Shown here: positions 32,308-42,990 of the stretch, piece by piece
How positions within the stretch are numbered: position 1 is the first letter of the stretch
How the letters are laid out: every line of letters begins with the position of its first letter
From: Bacillota bacterium
GTDB lineage: Bacteria; Bacillota; Negativicutes; Sporomusales; UBA7701
Assembly: GCA_023415775.1 (NCBI GenBank)
Contig: JAEZJM010000019.1
Span: 124,001-188,000, forward strand
Reading direction: 5' to 3'
DNA: 64,000 nt
The notes under the pieces: generated by a model
What the model was told of the DNA's origin: nothing
The model's database searches: none
What the model saw: only the letters and a program-made list of their open reading frames with translations
Position numbers and translations under genes: made by a program

Positions 32308-34641
32308 ATGGCTTTCGCCAAGAATATTTTACGGGATTCCTTTCAGCGCGACATTCTCATCCTGGTTATAGTAAGTGTTCTGGTGGGGTCGATGCTGGCC
32401 AGCGTCGTATCGTTGGGAGCAAACACTTATTTCTCCAAAACCCTCGCCAGCTTCGTAGGCGATTACGGAGAATTCGACCTCATCATCAATGTGCGGGAGG
32501 AAATGAAAACCGACGCCGCCCAGCAGATTGACAAGATAATCAGCGATGTCTTTCCGGGGGCGGTTTTAAAAGAAGGGCCGACCCTCACCGGCAAGACCAG
32601 CTTCTTCATCACCCTCCCCGAACAGTACCAGACCAAGCAGGTCTACGAAGACCTCGGCAAGACCTTCGGCAGTATCCCCGGCGGCGCCGGCGTGGGCGTA
32701 ATGACTGACCCGCGCCTGACCATCCGCGGCGTGCCGGAAGGTGCGAAGAACATGCTGATGGAGCGGATAATGCAGATGGACGGCGTTCGCTTCGCGTTCC
32801 GCGACGGCGGATCGATCGGCGTGGTTTTGCTGTCGCTGGACAAGAGCGCCCCGGTCGAGAAGCAGATCAACGCTCTCCTAAAACAGTACCAGGTCATCGA
32901 AATCAGCTTCCCGGTCGGCAGCGAACCTGCCAACCCCATCCGCCTCGGCGAGGCGATCGCCGGCGACATCAGGCAAGACCTCAAGGCCCAGTATGCTCAA
33001 AACGTATCGGTCGACGGCAAGAACGACGACATGACCTATGCCGTCAGCACGATGATGGAAATGAGGAGATTTCTCACCGCCTACGCCTCGCAGGTCACCC
33101 TCACCCCGCTCAGCGGCGCCAAGCTCGCCAAAGGCGACACCCTCGTATTCCAGGGCGCTGCGCCCGCTGCGCCTGCGGCCGGCAGCCCGCCCGACAAGAG
33201 CAACATCCTGGTGCAGGTCACCGCTATCAAAGGCAACGGCGTAGCCGAAGGCATGGTCGTTCAGGGCGACGCCGGCGGCCTCGTCAACCCGCAGGGCTAC
33301 AAGCTGGACAAAAACCTTGTCGGTGCGGCCGTAGCCGCGGCCAGCTACAAAAACCCGCGCCAAGAGCTGGCGGGCGCGCTCAACGAAACAGCCAAGCTTG
33401 TCGGCCAGATACCCGGCTTTGCCCAGGATGCCCGCAGCATGAGCGCCATCGCGATGGGCGCCCTCGACAACTACGACAGCGGCATCGCCGCTGTCGAGCA
33501 GACCCTCAGCGGGGTCCAGTCGGCCAGCGCCACCATCCAGGCGGCGACCAGCGGCCTGGCCAACATCGACACCAGCTCGCTCCGCGCCCAGCTCGACACC
33601 TCGTCCAAAGGCCTTGGCGGCCTTATCAATACCCTCAAAGTATTGAAGCTGGTGCAAGCGGACGCCGGCAGCAGCATCGACAGTCTCGCCGGCACCCAGA
33701 GCAGCCTCGCCAGCCTCAGCAGCACCCTCGGCGCCCTCGACAACGTGGCGGCCAACGCCCGCCAGGCGACGACGGCTATCGACAGCGTCGTCAGCGGCAG
33801 CAGAAATACCCTCGCCACGCTGAAAGCCTTCGACGCGACCGGTGCCAAGACCAGTCTGCGCGACATGACCGGCCGCCTCGACAAGGTGCAGGAGATCAAC
33901 GTGCCGCTGGTCACCGCCCAGCTCCAGTATATGGCGGCCAGCGCGCCCAACCTGAAGGACGAGGACATCAGTCACACCCTGGCGATCATCGATAAGTTCA
34001 TCGCCGGCCAGGTTATCCCCGGCGAGCGCATCCAGATCCTCACGACCAGCAGCGTCAGCGCCGACGCCGTGGCGCCCATCGTCGCGCGTCAGGCCGGCCA
34101 CAGCAACGCCGCGCTTTACTCGACCGACATGGGCATCATCGAGCCGGACGCCCGCGGCCAGCTATATCAGGTACTGCACGAGGTCAAAGCCATCCTGGCC
34201 GGCATCACCGCCATGGTGGCCACCATCCTCTTCCTGGTGTTCGACCACACCGCGGTCATGGCGGTCATCCGCCGCCGTCGCCTGGCCAACCGCACCAAAC
34301 CTAACGGCTGGCGGGCGGTGGTGGCGAGATTCGCCGCCTTTAGCGCCGCCGAACGGGTATACGGCATGGCGTGCGGCGGGGTAATGCTCACCGCTATGTT
34401 CATCATCGCCGGCGGCGGCATCCCCTACCTCCCCTGGATCGGCGTCCCGCTGCTCGGCGCCGCGCTCGGCCTCCTGGTAGCCGGTTACGCCGAAAAGATC
34501 AGTCCGGTGGCCGCCGACGAAATCATGGCCGGCGAAGCGCTCGGGCTGTCCTACGACGAAGTCATGCGCGAGATCGTCATCCCTTCCGCCCGGCCGGGAC
34601 TATTGCAGAAATTGAACAATCGCAAGGTAAAATTCCGTTAA
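32308..34641 (+). CDS. ABC permease-like protein with large periplasmic domain and C-terminal EAA-like motif
   Basis: I know no named family for this 777-aa protein. One membrane segment lies at about 15-37. A periplasmic region of about 590 residues follows, mixed alpha/beta to about residue 340 and then Ala/Ser/Leu-rich long helices. A second membrane segment lies at about 629-654, then a basic loop (RRRRLANRTK), then two more at about 687-703 and 708-728. The topology recalls MacB/LolC/FtsX exporters. The C-terminal tail 738-763 (EIMAGEALGLSYDEVMREIV then IPSARP) closely resembles the EAA coupling loop of type I importers, which normally lies between membrane segments. The ATPase starts 12 bp later. 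Substrate unknown; lipid or LPS traffic is a guess from context. Confidence 0.75.
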   Translation: MAFAKNILRDSFQRDILILVIVSVLVGSMLASVVSLGANTYFSKTLASFVGDYGEFDLIINVREEMKTDAAQQIDKIISDVFPGAVLKEGPTLTGKTSFFITLPEQYQTKQVYEDLGKTFGSIPGGAGVGVMTDPRLTIRGVPEGAKNMLMERIMQMDGVRFAFRDGGSIGVVLLSLDKSAPVEKQINALLKQYQVIEISFPVGSEPANPIRLGEAIAGDIRQDLKAQYAQNVSVDGKNDDMTYAVSTMMEMRRFLTAYASQVTLTPLSGAKLAKGDTLVFQGAAPAAPAAGSPPDKSNILVQVTAIKGNGVAEGMVVQGDAGGLVNPQGYKLDKNLVGAAVAAASYKNPRQELAGALNETAKLVGQIPGFAQDARSMSAIAMGALDNYDSGIAAVEQTLSGVQSASATIQAATSGLANIDTSSLRAQLDTSSKGLGGLINTLKVLKLVQADAGSSIDSLAGTQSSLASLSSTLGALDNVAANARQATTAIDSVVSGSRNTLATLKAFDATGAKTSLRDMTGRLDKVQEINVPLVTAQLQYMAASAPNLKDEDISHTLAIIDKFIAGQVIPGERIQILTTSSVSADAVAPIVARQAGHSNAALYSTDMGIIEPDARGQLYQVLHEVKAILAGITAMVATILFLVFDHTAVMAVIRRRRLANRTKPNGWRAVVARFAAFSAAERVYGMACGGVMLTAMFIIAGGGIPYLPWIGVPLLGAALGLLVAGYAEKISPVAADEIMAGEALGLSYDEVMREIVIPSARPGLLQKLNNRKVKFR

Positions 34642-34653
34642 TGAGGTGATACT

Positions 34654-35427
34654 ATGCTCACCATAAATAATCTTCACAAGCGGTTCGGCAAGGTGACAGC
34701 CGTAGCCGACGTCAGCCTGGAAGTGAAGAAAGGCGAGACGGTCGTGCTCATGGGCCCCTCGGGGTGCGGCAAGTCCACCACCATCCGTACCATCAACCGT
34801 CTCGTCGAGCCGGACGGAGGCAAGATCGTCTTCGCCGGCCGCGACATCACCGCTATCGCCTCCGAAGAAATGCGGGCGGTGCGCAAACGCATCGGCTTCG
34901 TCTTCCAGCAGTTCAACCTCATCAGTCGTCTGACGGCCGAGGAGAACGTAATGCTGGGCCTGGTCATGGGCGGGATGCCGCGTGAGTTGGCCAGCGATAA
35001 AGCCGTGGCCGCGCTTGCCAAGGTAGGCCTCGATAACTGCCGCGGCCAGAAGCCCGGGGAACTGTCAGGCGGCCAGCAGCAGCGGGTGGGCATCGCCCGC
35101 GCGCTGGCCTTCGAGCCCGAGCTTATGCTCTGGGACGAACCCACCGCCTCCCTTGATCCCATTCTGGTCAGGGAAGTGCTCGTAGTTATGGAGGAACTCG
35201 CCAAGTACCGGGCCAACACCATGGTGGTCGTCACCCACGAACTGCCCTTCGCCCTCCACGTCGCCGACCGGATCGTGCTTATGGATAAAGGGCGCGTCGT
35301 CGAAGAAGGCGTCCCGGACAGAGTCTTTGTCACCCCTGCCTCCGAGGTAGGGCAGCGCTATAAGGAACTCATCGAATACCAGATGAATACCAGCGCCCTT
35401 ACCCTTGCCGGCAAGCGCATCGCCTGA
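34654..35427 (+). CDS. ABC transporter ATPase, polar-amino-acid (GlnQ)-like
   Basis: The 257-aa ATPase has Walker A GPSGCGKST, Q-loop VFQQFNLISRLTA, signature LSGGQQQRVGIARAL, Walker B LMLWDEPTASLDP and switch VVVTHELPFAL. These match the GlnQ/HisP branch that couples to EAA-type permeases. It ends with a 20-residue extension beyond the usual C-terminus. The gene follows the unusual permease by 12 bp and has no other permease or binding protein nearby, so the two almost certainly form one transporter. AGGTGAT precedes ATG 34654. Confidence 0.9.
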   Translation: MLTINNLHKRFGKVTAVADVSLEVKKGETVVLMGPSGCGKSTTIRTINRLVEPDGGKIVFAGRDITAIASEEMRAVRKRIGFVFQQFNLISRLTAEENVMLGLVMGGMPRELASDKAVAALAKVGLDNCRGQKPGELSGGQQQRVGIARALAFEPELMLWDEPTASLDPILVREVLVVMEELAKYRANTMVVVTHELPFALHVADRIVLMDKGRVVEEGVPDRVFVTPASEVGQRYKELIEYQMNTSALTLAGKRIA

Positions 35428-35444
35428 TTCCTCTCATTTGGCAC

Positions 35445-35473
35445 TTGCAGGAAAAGTAAAACTTTTGTAGAAT
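35445..35473 (+). promoter_or_regulatory. Sigma-A promoter of lpxC
   Basis: TTGCAG (35445-35450), a 17-nt spacer and TAGAAT (35468-35473) lie 31 bp before the lpxC start. It would drive lpxC-fabZ and perhaps further genes. Confidence 0.65.
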
Positions 35474-35503
35474 AAGTGATAGCTGTTTATCGGGAGGTTG
35501 CCC

Positions 35504-36331
35504 ATGTCTCATCAGACCACTCTCGCCAAAAGCATCGCATATACGGGAATAGGTCTCCACTCCGGCAAGGATGTAACCATCACCCTTCAGCCCGCCGCGG
35601 CGGACACCGGCATCGTCTTCGTCCGCACCGACCTCCCGGGCGCGCCGCGGGTGAAGGCGACCGCAGCCAACGTGACCTCCACCATGCGGGCTACGACGCT
35701 CGAGGACGGGGCCGCCAAGGTCTTTACCGTGGAGCATCTTCTGGCCGTCTTCCTCGCCATGGGGATCGACAACTGCCTTATCGGGATAACCGCCGCCGAG
35801 CCGCCCGTAGGCGACGGCAGCGCCCTTCCCTTCGTAAAACTGGTGGAAGAAGCCGGCATCGCTGAGCTGTCGGCGCCGAGCCGTTACATCCCGTTGTCGG
35901 CGGCGCAGGCAACCCGCTGCCCCGATAAATTCATCGTCATCCTGCCGTACGACGGCCTGCGGATCAGCTTCACGTCCGTTAATCCGCACCCTTTGATCGG
36001 CGTCCAGTACGGCGACTTCGAAATCACCGCAGACACATTCATCCGCGAAATCGCCCCGGCGAGGACCATCGGCTTCATGCACGAGGTCGAGGCCCTGCAG
36101 GCGCAGGGCCTGGCGCTCGGCGGCAGTCTCGAAAACGCGGTAGTATACGACGACGATAGAATACTGACCCCTCTACGTTTTCCCGATGAACTGGTCAGAC
36201 ACAAGATTCTCGATGTACTCGGCGATCTGGCGCTGGTCGGACGGATCCGCGGCCACGTGATCGCGGTGAAATCCAGCCACGCGCTCAACACCGCGCTGGC
36301 TAAGCAAATTGCGGCAAGTGCGCAAAAGTGA
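35504..36331 (+). CDS. lpxC: UDP-3-O-acyl-N-acetylglucosamine deacetylase
   Basis: LpxC is the zinc deacetylase that commits the pathway to lipid A. The 275-aa product is shorter than E. coli LpxC (305) but complete. It opens with TTLAKSIAYTGIGLHSGKDV, has the zinc histidine in VEHLLAVFLAMGIDNC, and carries GDGSALPFV. The second metal cluster is HKILDVLGDLALVG, and the catalytic histidine is in SSHALN. ATG 35504 has CGGGAGG upstream. fabZ follows within 17 bp; in some bacteria the two are fused, and here they are separate. Confidence 0.95.
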   Translation: MSHQTTLAKSIAYTGIGLHSGKDVTITLQPAAADTGIVFVRTDLPGAPRVKATAANVTSTMRATTLEDGAAKVFTVEHLLAVFLAMGIDNCLIGITAAEPPVGDGSALPFVKLVEEAGIAELSAPSRYIPLSAAQATRCPDKFIVILPYDGLRISFTSVNPHPLIGVQYGDFEITADTFIREIAPARTIGFMHEVEALQAQGLALGGSLENAVVYDDDRILTPLRFPDELVRHKILDVLGDLALVGRIRGHVIAVKSSHALNTALAKQIAASAQK

Positions 36332-36348
36332 CGAGGAGGACTGCTACC

Positions 36349-36771
36349 ATGTTGACCGTGCCTCAGATTCAGGCAATCATTCCGCATCGCTACCCGTTCC
36401 TGTTGGTCGACCGCATCATCGAAATCGAGCCCATGAAAAGAGCCGTGGGCATTAAAAATGTAACCGCCAACGAACAGTTCTTCCAGGGCCATTTCCCCGG
36501 CAAGCCCATCATGCCCGGCGTCCTGCTCCTTGAAGCAATGGCCCAGGTCGGCGGCGTGGCGATGCTCTACGGCGAGGAATTCTCCGGCAAGCTGGCGGTT
36601 TTTGCCGGCATCGACCGGGTGAAATTCCGCAAGCCGGTTGTGCCGGGCGACCAAGTGCGGATGGTGGCCGAGATCATAAAGATGCGCGGAACCATGGGCA
36701 AAATATGGGCCGAAGCATATGTCGACGGTGAACTGGTAGCCGAGGGAGAATTCCTGTTTGCCCTCACCTGA
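36349..36771 (+). CDS. fabZ: 3-hydroxyacyl-ACP dehydratase FabZ
   Basis: FabZ dehydrates 3-hydroxyacyl-ACP in fatty-acid elongation and competes with LpxA/LpxD for the same substrate, which explains its place here. The 140-aa product has the hot-dog fold signature IPHRYPFLLVDRI, catalytic histidine in GHFPGKPIMPGVLLLEAMAQ and the glutamate on the following helix. GAGGAGG precedes ATG 36349. Confidence 0.96.
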   Translation: MLTVPQIQAIIPHRYPFLLVDRIIEIEPMKRAVGIKNVTANEQFFQGHFPGKPIMPGVLLLEAMAQVGGVAMLYGEEFSGKLAVFAGIDRVKFRKPVVPGDQVRMVAEIIKMRGTMGKIWAEAYVDGELVAEGEFLFALT

Positions 36772-36880
36772 AAAGAGAAGCAATAAGGATATAAATGGCA
36801 TAGTTTGTGTGTAAGATCGTCCTAAACAGCAATAGTTATATTTTTTGCCATTATTCGCGGCAATAGCTCTTGCCACCATT

Positions 36881-36894
36881 CGACTGGTTAGTCG
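36881..36894. promoter_or_regulatory. TetR-type operator CGACT-N4-AGTCG (lpxA)
   Basis: CGACTGGTTAGTCG shares its 12-bp core, in inverted orientation, with the operator at the tolC promoter (GACTAACCAGTC). It sits 62 bp before lpxA beside an AT-rich GATTATAAATAA stretch that may hold a -10. A clear -35 at standard spacing is missing. The 184-bp gap also has a GGCAA/TTGCC hairpin (36859-36874). Confidence 0.55.
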
Positions 36895-36955
36895 GATTAT
36901 AAATAACAAGGTTGGTCACGGGCTGCGGCCGCTACAACAGTAAGGAGATGAGCTG

Positions 36956-37777
36956 ATGAAGCCGGAAACTGTCGTAATACCGATACGTAAAATACATGAA
37001 ACAGCTGTCATACATCCGGGCGCCCGCATCGGCAAAGAGGTGGAGATCGGTCCGTACGCGGTCATCGGCGAGAACGTCCTGATCGGCGACGGCACCAAGA
37101 TCGGCGCTCATGCCGTAATCGACGGCTGGACCAGTATCGGCAAGAACTGCATCATTTATCCCAGCGCTTCCATCGGCACCGAACCTCAAGACCTCAAATT
37201 CCGCGGCGAAAAAAGCTACGTTTTCATAGGTGACGAAACCCAGATCCGCGAATTCGCCACCGTCAACCGGGCAACAGGCGAAGGCGAGGAAACCCGCATC
37301 GGGTCCCACTGCCTGTTGCAGGCCTACACCCACGTCGCCCACAACTGCATTCTCGGCAACCATGTCATCATGTCCAACTGCGCCACGCTGGCCGGCCACG
37401 TAATCGTCGAAGACCGGGCAATCATCAGCGGGCTGACCGGGGTGCATCAGTTCGTCAAGATCGGCCGCAACGCCTTTGTCGGCGGTGCCTCCAAGGTTGT
37501 CCAGGATGTGCCCCCGTTCGTTATTGTCGACGGCCACCCGGCCAAAGTCTGCGGCCTCAACAGCGTGGGCATGGCCCGCGCCGGCATCAGCGAACTGGCC
37601 CGCCGCAACCTCAAGAAGGCTTACAAGATTTTGTACCGTTCCAATCTCACCCTTCCCCAGGCGATCGCCGTTATGGAGCAGGAGCTTGACTCCTGCGAGG
37701 AAGTAGAACACTTCCTCCGCTTCCTCCGCAACGCCGAGCGCGGTATTTGCCGCGGCCGCAGGGACGAAGAGGAATAG
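36956..37777 (+). CDS. lpxA: UDP-N-acetylglucosamine 3-O-acyltransferase
   Basis: LpxA performs the first acylation of lipid A synthesis. The 273-aa product (E. coli 262) has N-terminal hexapeptide repeats (IHPGARIGKEVEIGPYAVIG), the catalytic histidine region AYTHVAHNC, HQFVKIGRNAFVGGAS and the C-terminal helical domain with GLNSVGMARAGIS. The last 15 residues are charged and extend beyond the usual end. AAGGAGATGAG precedes ATG 36956. The gene may have its own operator-controlled promoter. Confidence 0.96.
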   Translation: MKPETVVIPIRKIHETAVIHPGARIGKEVEIGPYAVIGENVLIGDGTKIGAHAVIDGWTSIGKNCIIYPSASIGTEPQDLKFRGEKSYVFIGDETQIREFATVNRATGEGEETRIGSHCLLQAYTHVAHNCILGNHVIMSNCATLAGHVIVEDRAIISGLTGVHQFVKIGRNAFVGGASKVVQDVPPFVIVDGHPAKVCGLNSVGMARAGISELARRNLKKAYKILYRSNLTLPQAIAVMEQELDSCEEVEHFLRFLRNAERGICRGRRDEEE

Positions 37778-37829
37778 AACCGGCAGGCCGCCGGAGAACC
37801 TACCGGGCGGCCGCGTAAGGAGTATCAGG

Positions 37830-38633
37830 ATGAAGACAATAGGATTACTGGCCGGCGTTGGCAGACTGCCGGTAGAATTTGCCCGTGCCGCCTCCGGCAT
37901 GGGCTTTACCGTGATTGCCGTCGGCGTTGTCCCGGGGGTCGACCCCGAGCTGGCCGCCGTGGCGCGCGAATACCACGAAATCGGCGCCGGCGAACTGGGC
38001 CGCATCATCGCTACCCTTAAGGATTCGGGCGTGCGTGAAGTCACCATGATCGGCAAGGTTACCAAAGAACTGCTGTTTACCGGCGCGGTGAAACTCGACG
38101 ACCGAGCCCGGAAATTGTTCGCCGGGCTGGCCGACAACAGCGACGACACCATCATGCTCGCCCTGGTCCGCGAACTGGCGCTCGAGGGGCTCGGCGTGCT
38201 TGACCAGACCGCCATGATCCGCGCCTTGATGCCGCCGCCGGGCCTTATAACCAGCCGGCCGCCGACAGCCGCCGAGGAGGCCGACATGGAATTCGGCTTC
38301 CGCATGGCCAAGGAGATCGGTGCTCTCGACATCGGGCAGACGGTCGTCGTCAAAAACCGGGCGGTGCTTGCCGTCGAGGCCATTGAAGGCACTGACGCCT
38401 GCATCCGCCGCGGCGGGCAGCTCGGGCGGGGCGGGGCGGTTGTCGCCAAAGTCGCCAAACCCGGCCAGGATGCCCGCTTCGACGTACCGACCGTAGGCGC
38501 CGACACCATCCGGGTCATGATCGAAGCGGGCGCAAGCGCCCTGGTGATCGAAGCTGGCCGGACGCTGCTGGTGGACCGCAACAAGGTCGCTGCGCTGGCC
38601 GACGAGAACAACATCGCCATTATCGCCCGCTGA
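37830..38633 (+). CDS. lpxI: UDP-2,3-diacylglucosamine diphosphatase LpxI
   Basis: LpxI hydrolyses UDP-2,3-diacylglucosamine to lipid X, a job done by the unrelated LpxH in E. coli. The 267-aa product begins KTIGLLAGVGRLPVEFARAA. It carries the family blocks ADNSDDTIMLALVRELALEG, LDIGQTVVVKNRAVLAVEAI, EGTDACIRRGGQLGRGGAVV and DVPTVGADTIRVMIEAGA. CGTAAGGAG precedes ATG 37830. No lpxH is seen in the window. Confidence 0.94.
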   Translation: MKTIGLLAGVGRLPVEFARAASGMGFTVIAVGVVPGVDPELAAVAREYHEIGAGELGRIIATLKDSGVREVTMIGKVTKELLFTGAVKLDDRARKLFAGLADNSDDTIMLALVRELALEGLGVLDQTAMIRALMPPPGLITSRPPTAAEEADMEFGFRMAKEIGALDIGQTVVVKNRAVLAVEAIEGTDACIRRGGQLGRGGAVVAKVAKPGQDARFDVPTVGADTIRVMIEAGASALVIEAGRTLLVDRNKVAALADENNIAIIAR

Positions 38634-38638
38634 TTTTT

Positions 38639-38704
38639 GCCACAGAGGCATAGAGACACTGTGAGAAGAGGGAAACTATCTCCGGGTCTCTGTCGTCCTG
38701 TGGC
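38639..38704. repeat. Imperfect hairpin, possible dispersed CCACAGAGG-type repeat
   Basis: GCCACAG (38639-38645) pairs with CTGTGGC (38698-38704) around an inner GAGAC/GTCTC arm. The CACAGAGGCATAGAGACA text resembles intergenic repeats with this motif in many genomes (memory only). It begins 5 bp after the lpxI stop and may double as its terminator. Confidence 0.5.
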
Positions 38705-38726
38705 TCGTGTTTTAGCGCGGGTAATC

Positions 38727-38756
38727 TTGGACAACAGCGCCTATTTGGGATAAACT
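38727..38756 (+). promoter_or_regulatory. Possible sigma-A promoter of lpxB
   Basis: TTGGAC (38727-38732), an 18-nt spacer and TAAACT (38751-38756) lie 22 bp before the lpxB start. It would drive the lpxB-msbA-waaA-lpxK-kds series. Confidence 0.5.
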
Positions 38757-38778
38757 AGTATTATCCGAGGGGATTTCC

Positions 38779-39926
38779 ATGTACAAGATATTTATCTCCG
38801 CCGGCGAGGCGTCCGGCGACCTCAACGGCGCCAGCGTCGCCGCCGCCCTGAGGAATATTCGGCCCGATATCCGGCTCTCCGGTATGGGCGGCGATATGAT
38901 GCGTGCCGCCGGGGTGGAGATCGTTTATGACATCGCCGACCTAGGCGTGATGGGGATCGTCGAGATTGCCAAAAGCCTGCCCAAGCTCTTCCGGCTGCGG
39001 GACTTCCTCGCCGACTGGCTGGCGCGGGAGCGCCCCGACGTTCTGGTGGTTATCGACTACCCCGGGTTCAACACTCGTCTGGCCAAAGTCGCCAAGCGGC
39101 TGGGTATCCCGGTAATCTCCTACATCAGCCCCTCGGCGTGGGCATGGGGGCGCGGCCGGGCCAAAGAGGTCGCGGAAACGGTGACCAAAGTTGCCGCCAT
39201 CTTTCCCTTTGAAGCCGACGTCTACCGCCAAGCGGGCGCCGACGTAGTTTTCGTCGGCCATCCCCTGCTCGACATCGTCAAGCCCTCGCTGCCCAAGGAT
39301 GAAGCATACCGCCTGTTCGGCGCCGACCCGGCGCGGCCGGTGGTGCTGCTTATGCCGGGCAGCCGGCGCCAGGAAATCGACAAACTTCTGCCCGTCATGC
39401 TGGCGGCGATGGAAAAAGTCGCCGAAAGTGTGCCGGATTGCCAAATATTTTTGCCGGTAGCCTCGACAATTTCCCGGGAAATATTGCAAAATATAATAGA
39501 TGGCTACAAATTAGAGGTGCGCCTCACCGCCGGCAACAACTACGACCTTATGAATATCGCCACCGTGGCGATCGCCGCCTCCGGCACCGCCACCCTCGAA
39601 GCAGCCATCATGGGCCTGCCGACGGTCATCGTTTACAAGGTCGCGGCCCTTACTTACCTGCTGGGCAAGATGCTTGTCAAGATCCCCCACATCGGTCTGC
39701 CCAATATCGTCGCCGGCCGCCGTATCGTACCCGAACTCCTGCAGGGCGAGGCCACCGCCGCCAACATCGCCCGCGAAGCCCTGCCAATCGTCACTGACCC
39801 GGCCGTGCACGGCCGCATGGCCGCCGACCTGGCCGACGTCAGGCAGAAGCTGGGCGAAAGCGGCGCAGTGGGGCGAGTAGCCCAAGTCATACTTGAAGTG
39901 GCCGCGCGAGGCCACGGAGGAGCGGC

Positions 39927-39930
<4 letters not shown>
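38779..39930 (+). CDS. lpxB: Lipid A disaccharide synthase
   Basis: LpxB joins UDP-diacylglucosamine and lipid X into the lipid A disaccharide at the membrane surface. The 383-aa product matches the family along its length: ISAGEASGDLNGASVAAAL, GMGGDMMRAAGVE, YPGFNTRLAKVAKRLGIP, YISPSAWAWGRGRAK, MPGSRRQEIDKLLPVML and ASGTATLEAAIMGLPTVIVY. The stop overlaps the msbA ATG as ATGA. Confidence 0.96.
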
Positions 39931-41675
<1,745 letters not shown>

Positions 41676-41678
41676 CCG

Positions 41679-42980
41679 ATGAAATTCCTTTACGATATTC
41701 TGACGATCATCCTGGTGCTTTCGGCCATACCGGTGTTCATTTTCCGCCTTATCCGCGAAAAAGGCTTCGACGAGCGGCTCAGGCAGAGCTTCGGCTTCTT
41801 GCCGTCCGAGTCCTTGGCGCCGGTGGCCGGCAAGAACTGCCTGTGGCTGCACGCCGCCTCGGTCGGCGAAATAGTCGCCACCAGCCCGATCGTCAGAGAA
41901 ATACGCCGCCAGCTTCCCGGCGTGCCGTTGCTGATCTCGGTCGTCACGGCCAACGGGTACGAAATGGCCAAACGCATCATCCCCGAAGCGGACAGCATCA
42001 TCTTCTTCCCGCTCGACCTACCGCTATTGAGCCGGCGGGTGATAACCCGCATAAAACCCACCCTGTTCGTCCTTGTCGAGACCGAACTGTGGCCGAACTT
42101 CCTGCTCTCCTGCCGGGATCTCGCCATCCCGGTTATGATGGTCAACGGGCGGATAAGCGACAAGAGCGTCGGCAACTACCGTTACCTGTTCACCATCCTC
42201 GACCGGATGCTCGAAACCGTCAACCGTTTCTGCATGCAGTCCACCATCGACGCCCAGTACATCATCCGCCTGGGGGCCAAGCCCCGCCGGGTATTCGTCA
42301 CCGGCAACACCAAGTACGATCAGACGCACACCGAAGTCAGCGCCGACGAACGGGAGCAACTCGCCAGCCTCCTAAAACTGTCGGGGCAAGGGCCGGTCAT
42401 AGTCGCTGGCAGCACCCACCGGGGCGAGGAGGAATTTGTCCTTGTCGCCTTTAACAAAGTAAGAGAAAACATCCCCGGCGCCCGCCTTATCCTCGCGCCG
42501 CGCGATAATCTGCGAGGCAGCGAGGTCGCCTCCCTGGCGGAGAAATACGGTCTGAACGCCGTGCGCCGCACCGACCTCCACAAGGCGGACGGCGGCCATG
42601 ACGTCATCGTGCTCGACACAATCGGCGAACTCGGCAAAATATACAGTATCGGCGACGTCGTGTTCGTCGGCGGCAGCCTGGTGGCAACAGGCGGTCACAA
42701 CATCCTCGAGCCGGCGGCTCACGGCAAGCCCATCCTCGTAGGCCCCAACATGTTCAACTTCAAGGACAGCTACGCCCTATTCAGCGGGCGGGGCGCCTGC
42801 GACACCGTCTACGACAGCGCCGACCTCGGCGACAAATTCGTCAGTCTGCTCAGCGACGCCGCGGCCAGGGCGGAGATGGGCGAAAAAGCGCTGGCCATCG
42901 TCCGGGAAAACCAGGGAGCTGCCATCCGCAGCGTTCAGCATATCAGCGAAGTACTGGCGACACTCCCCCAGCGATCGTGA
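41679..42980 (+). CDS. waaA: 3-deoxy-D-manno-octulosonic acid (Kdo) transferase
   Basis: WaaA transfers Kdo from CMP-Kdo to lipid IVA. The 433-aa GT30-type product has an N-terminal membrane anchor (about 5-25), LWLHAASVGEIVATSPIVRE (catalytic Glu region), FVLVETELWPNFLLSC, the GSTHRGEEEFVLVAF phosphate-binding block and GGSLVATGGHNILEPAAHGK. AGAGGTATAACCG precedes ATG 41679. Whether it adds one or two Kdo units cannot be told from sequence. Confidence 0.95.
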   Translation: MKFLYDILTIILVLSAIPVFIFRLIREKGFDERLRQSFGFLPSESLAPVAGKNCLWLHAASVGEIVATSPIVREIRRQLPGVPLLISVVTANGYEMAKRIIPEADSIIFFPLDLPLLSRRVITRIKPTLFVLVETELWPNFLLSCRDLAIPVMMVNGRISDKSVGNYRYLFTILDRMLETVNRFCMQSTIDAQYIIRLGAKPRRVFVTGNTKYDQTHTEVSADEREQLASLLKLSGQGPVIVAGSTHRGEEEFVLVAFNKVRENIPGARLILAPRDNLRGSEVASLAEKYGLNAVRRTDLHKADGGHDVIVLDTIGELGKIYSIGDVVFVGGSLVATGGHNILEPAAHGKPILVGPNMFNFKDSYALFSGRGACDTVYDSADLGDKFVSLLSDAAARAEMGEKALAIVRENQGAAIRSVQHISEVLATLPQRS

Positions 42981-42990
42981 GGGATATTGT

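Noticed and set aside
32878..34101. 407-codon - strand ORF within the ABC permease gene
   Set aside because: It arises from the Ala/Leu-rich repetitive helices on the other strand; no ribosome site or recognisable fold.
36932..38734. 600-codon ORF on the - strand opposite lpxA and lpxI
   Set aside because: The protein is Ser/Ala/Arg-rich without domains, and the opposite strand carries two well-conserved lpx genes.
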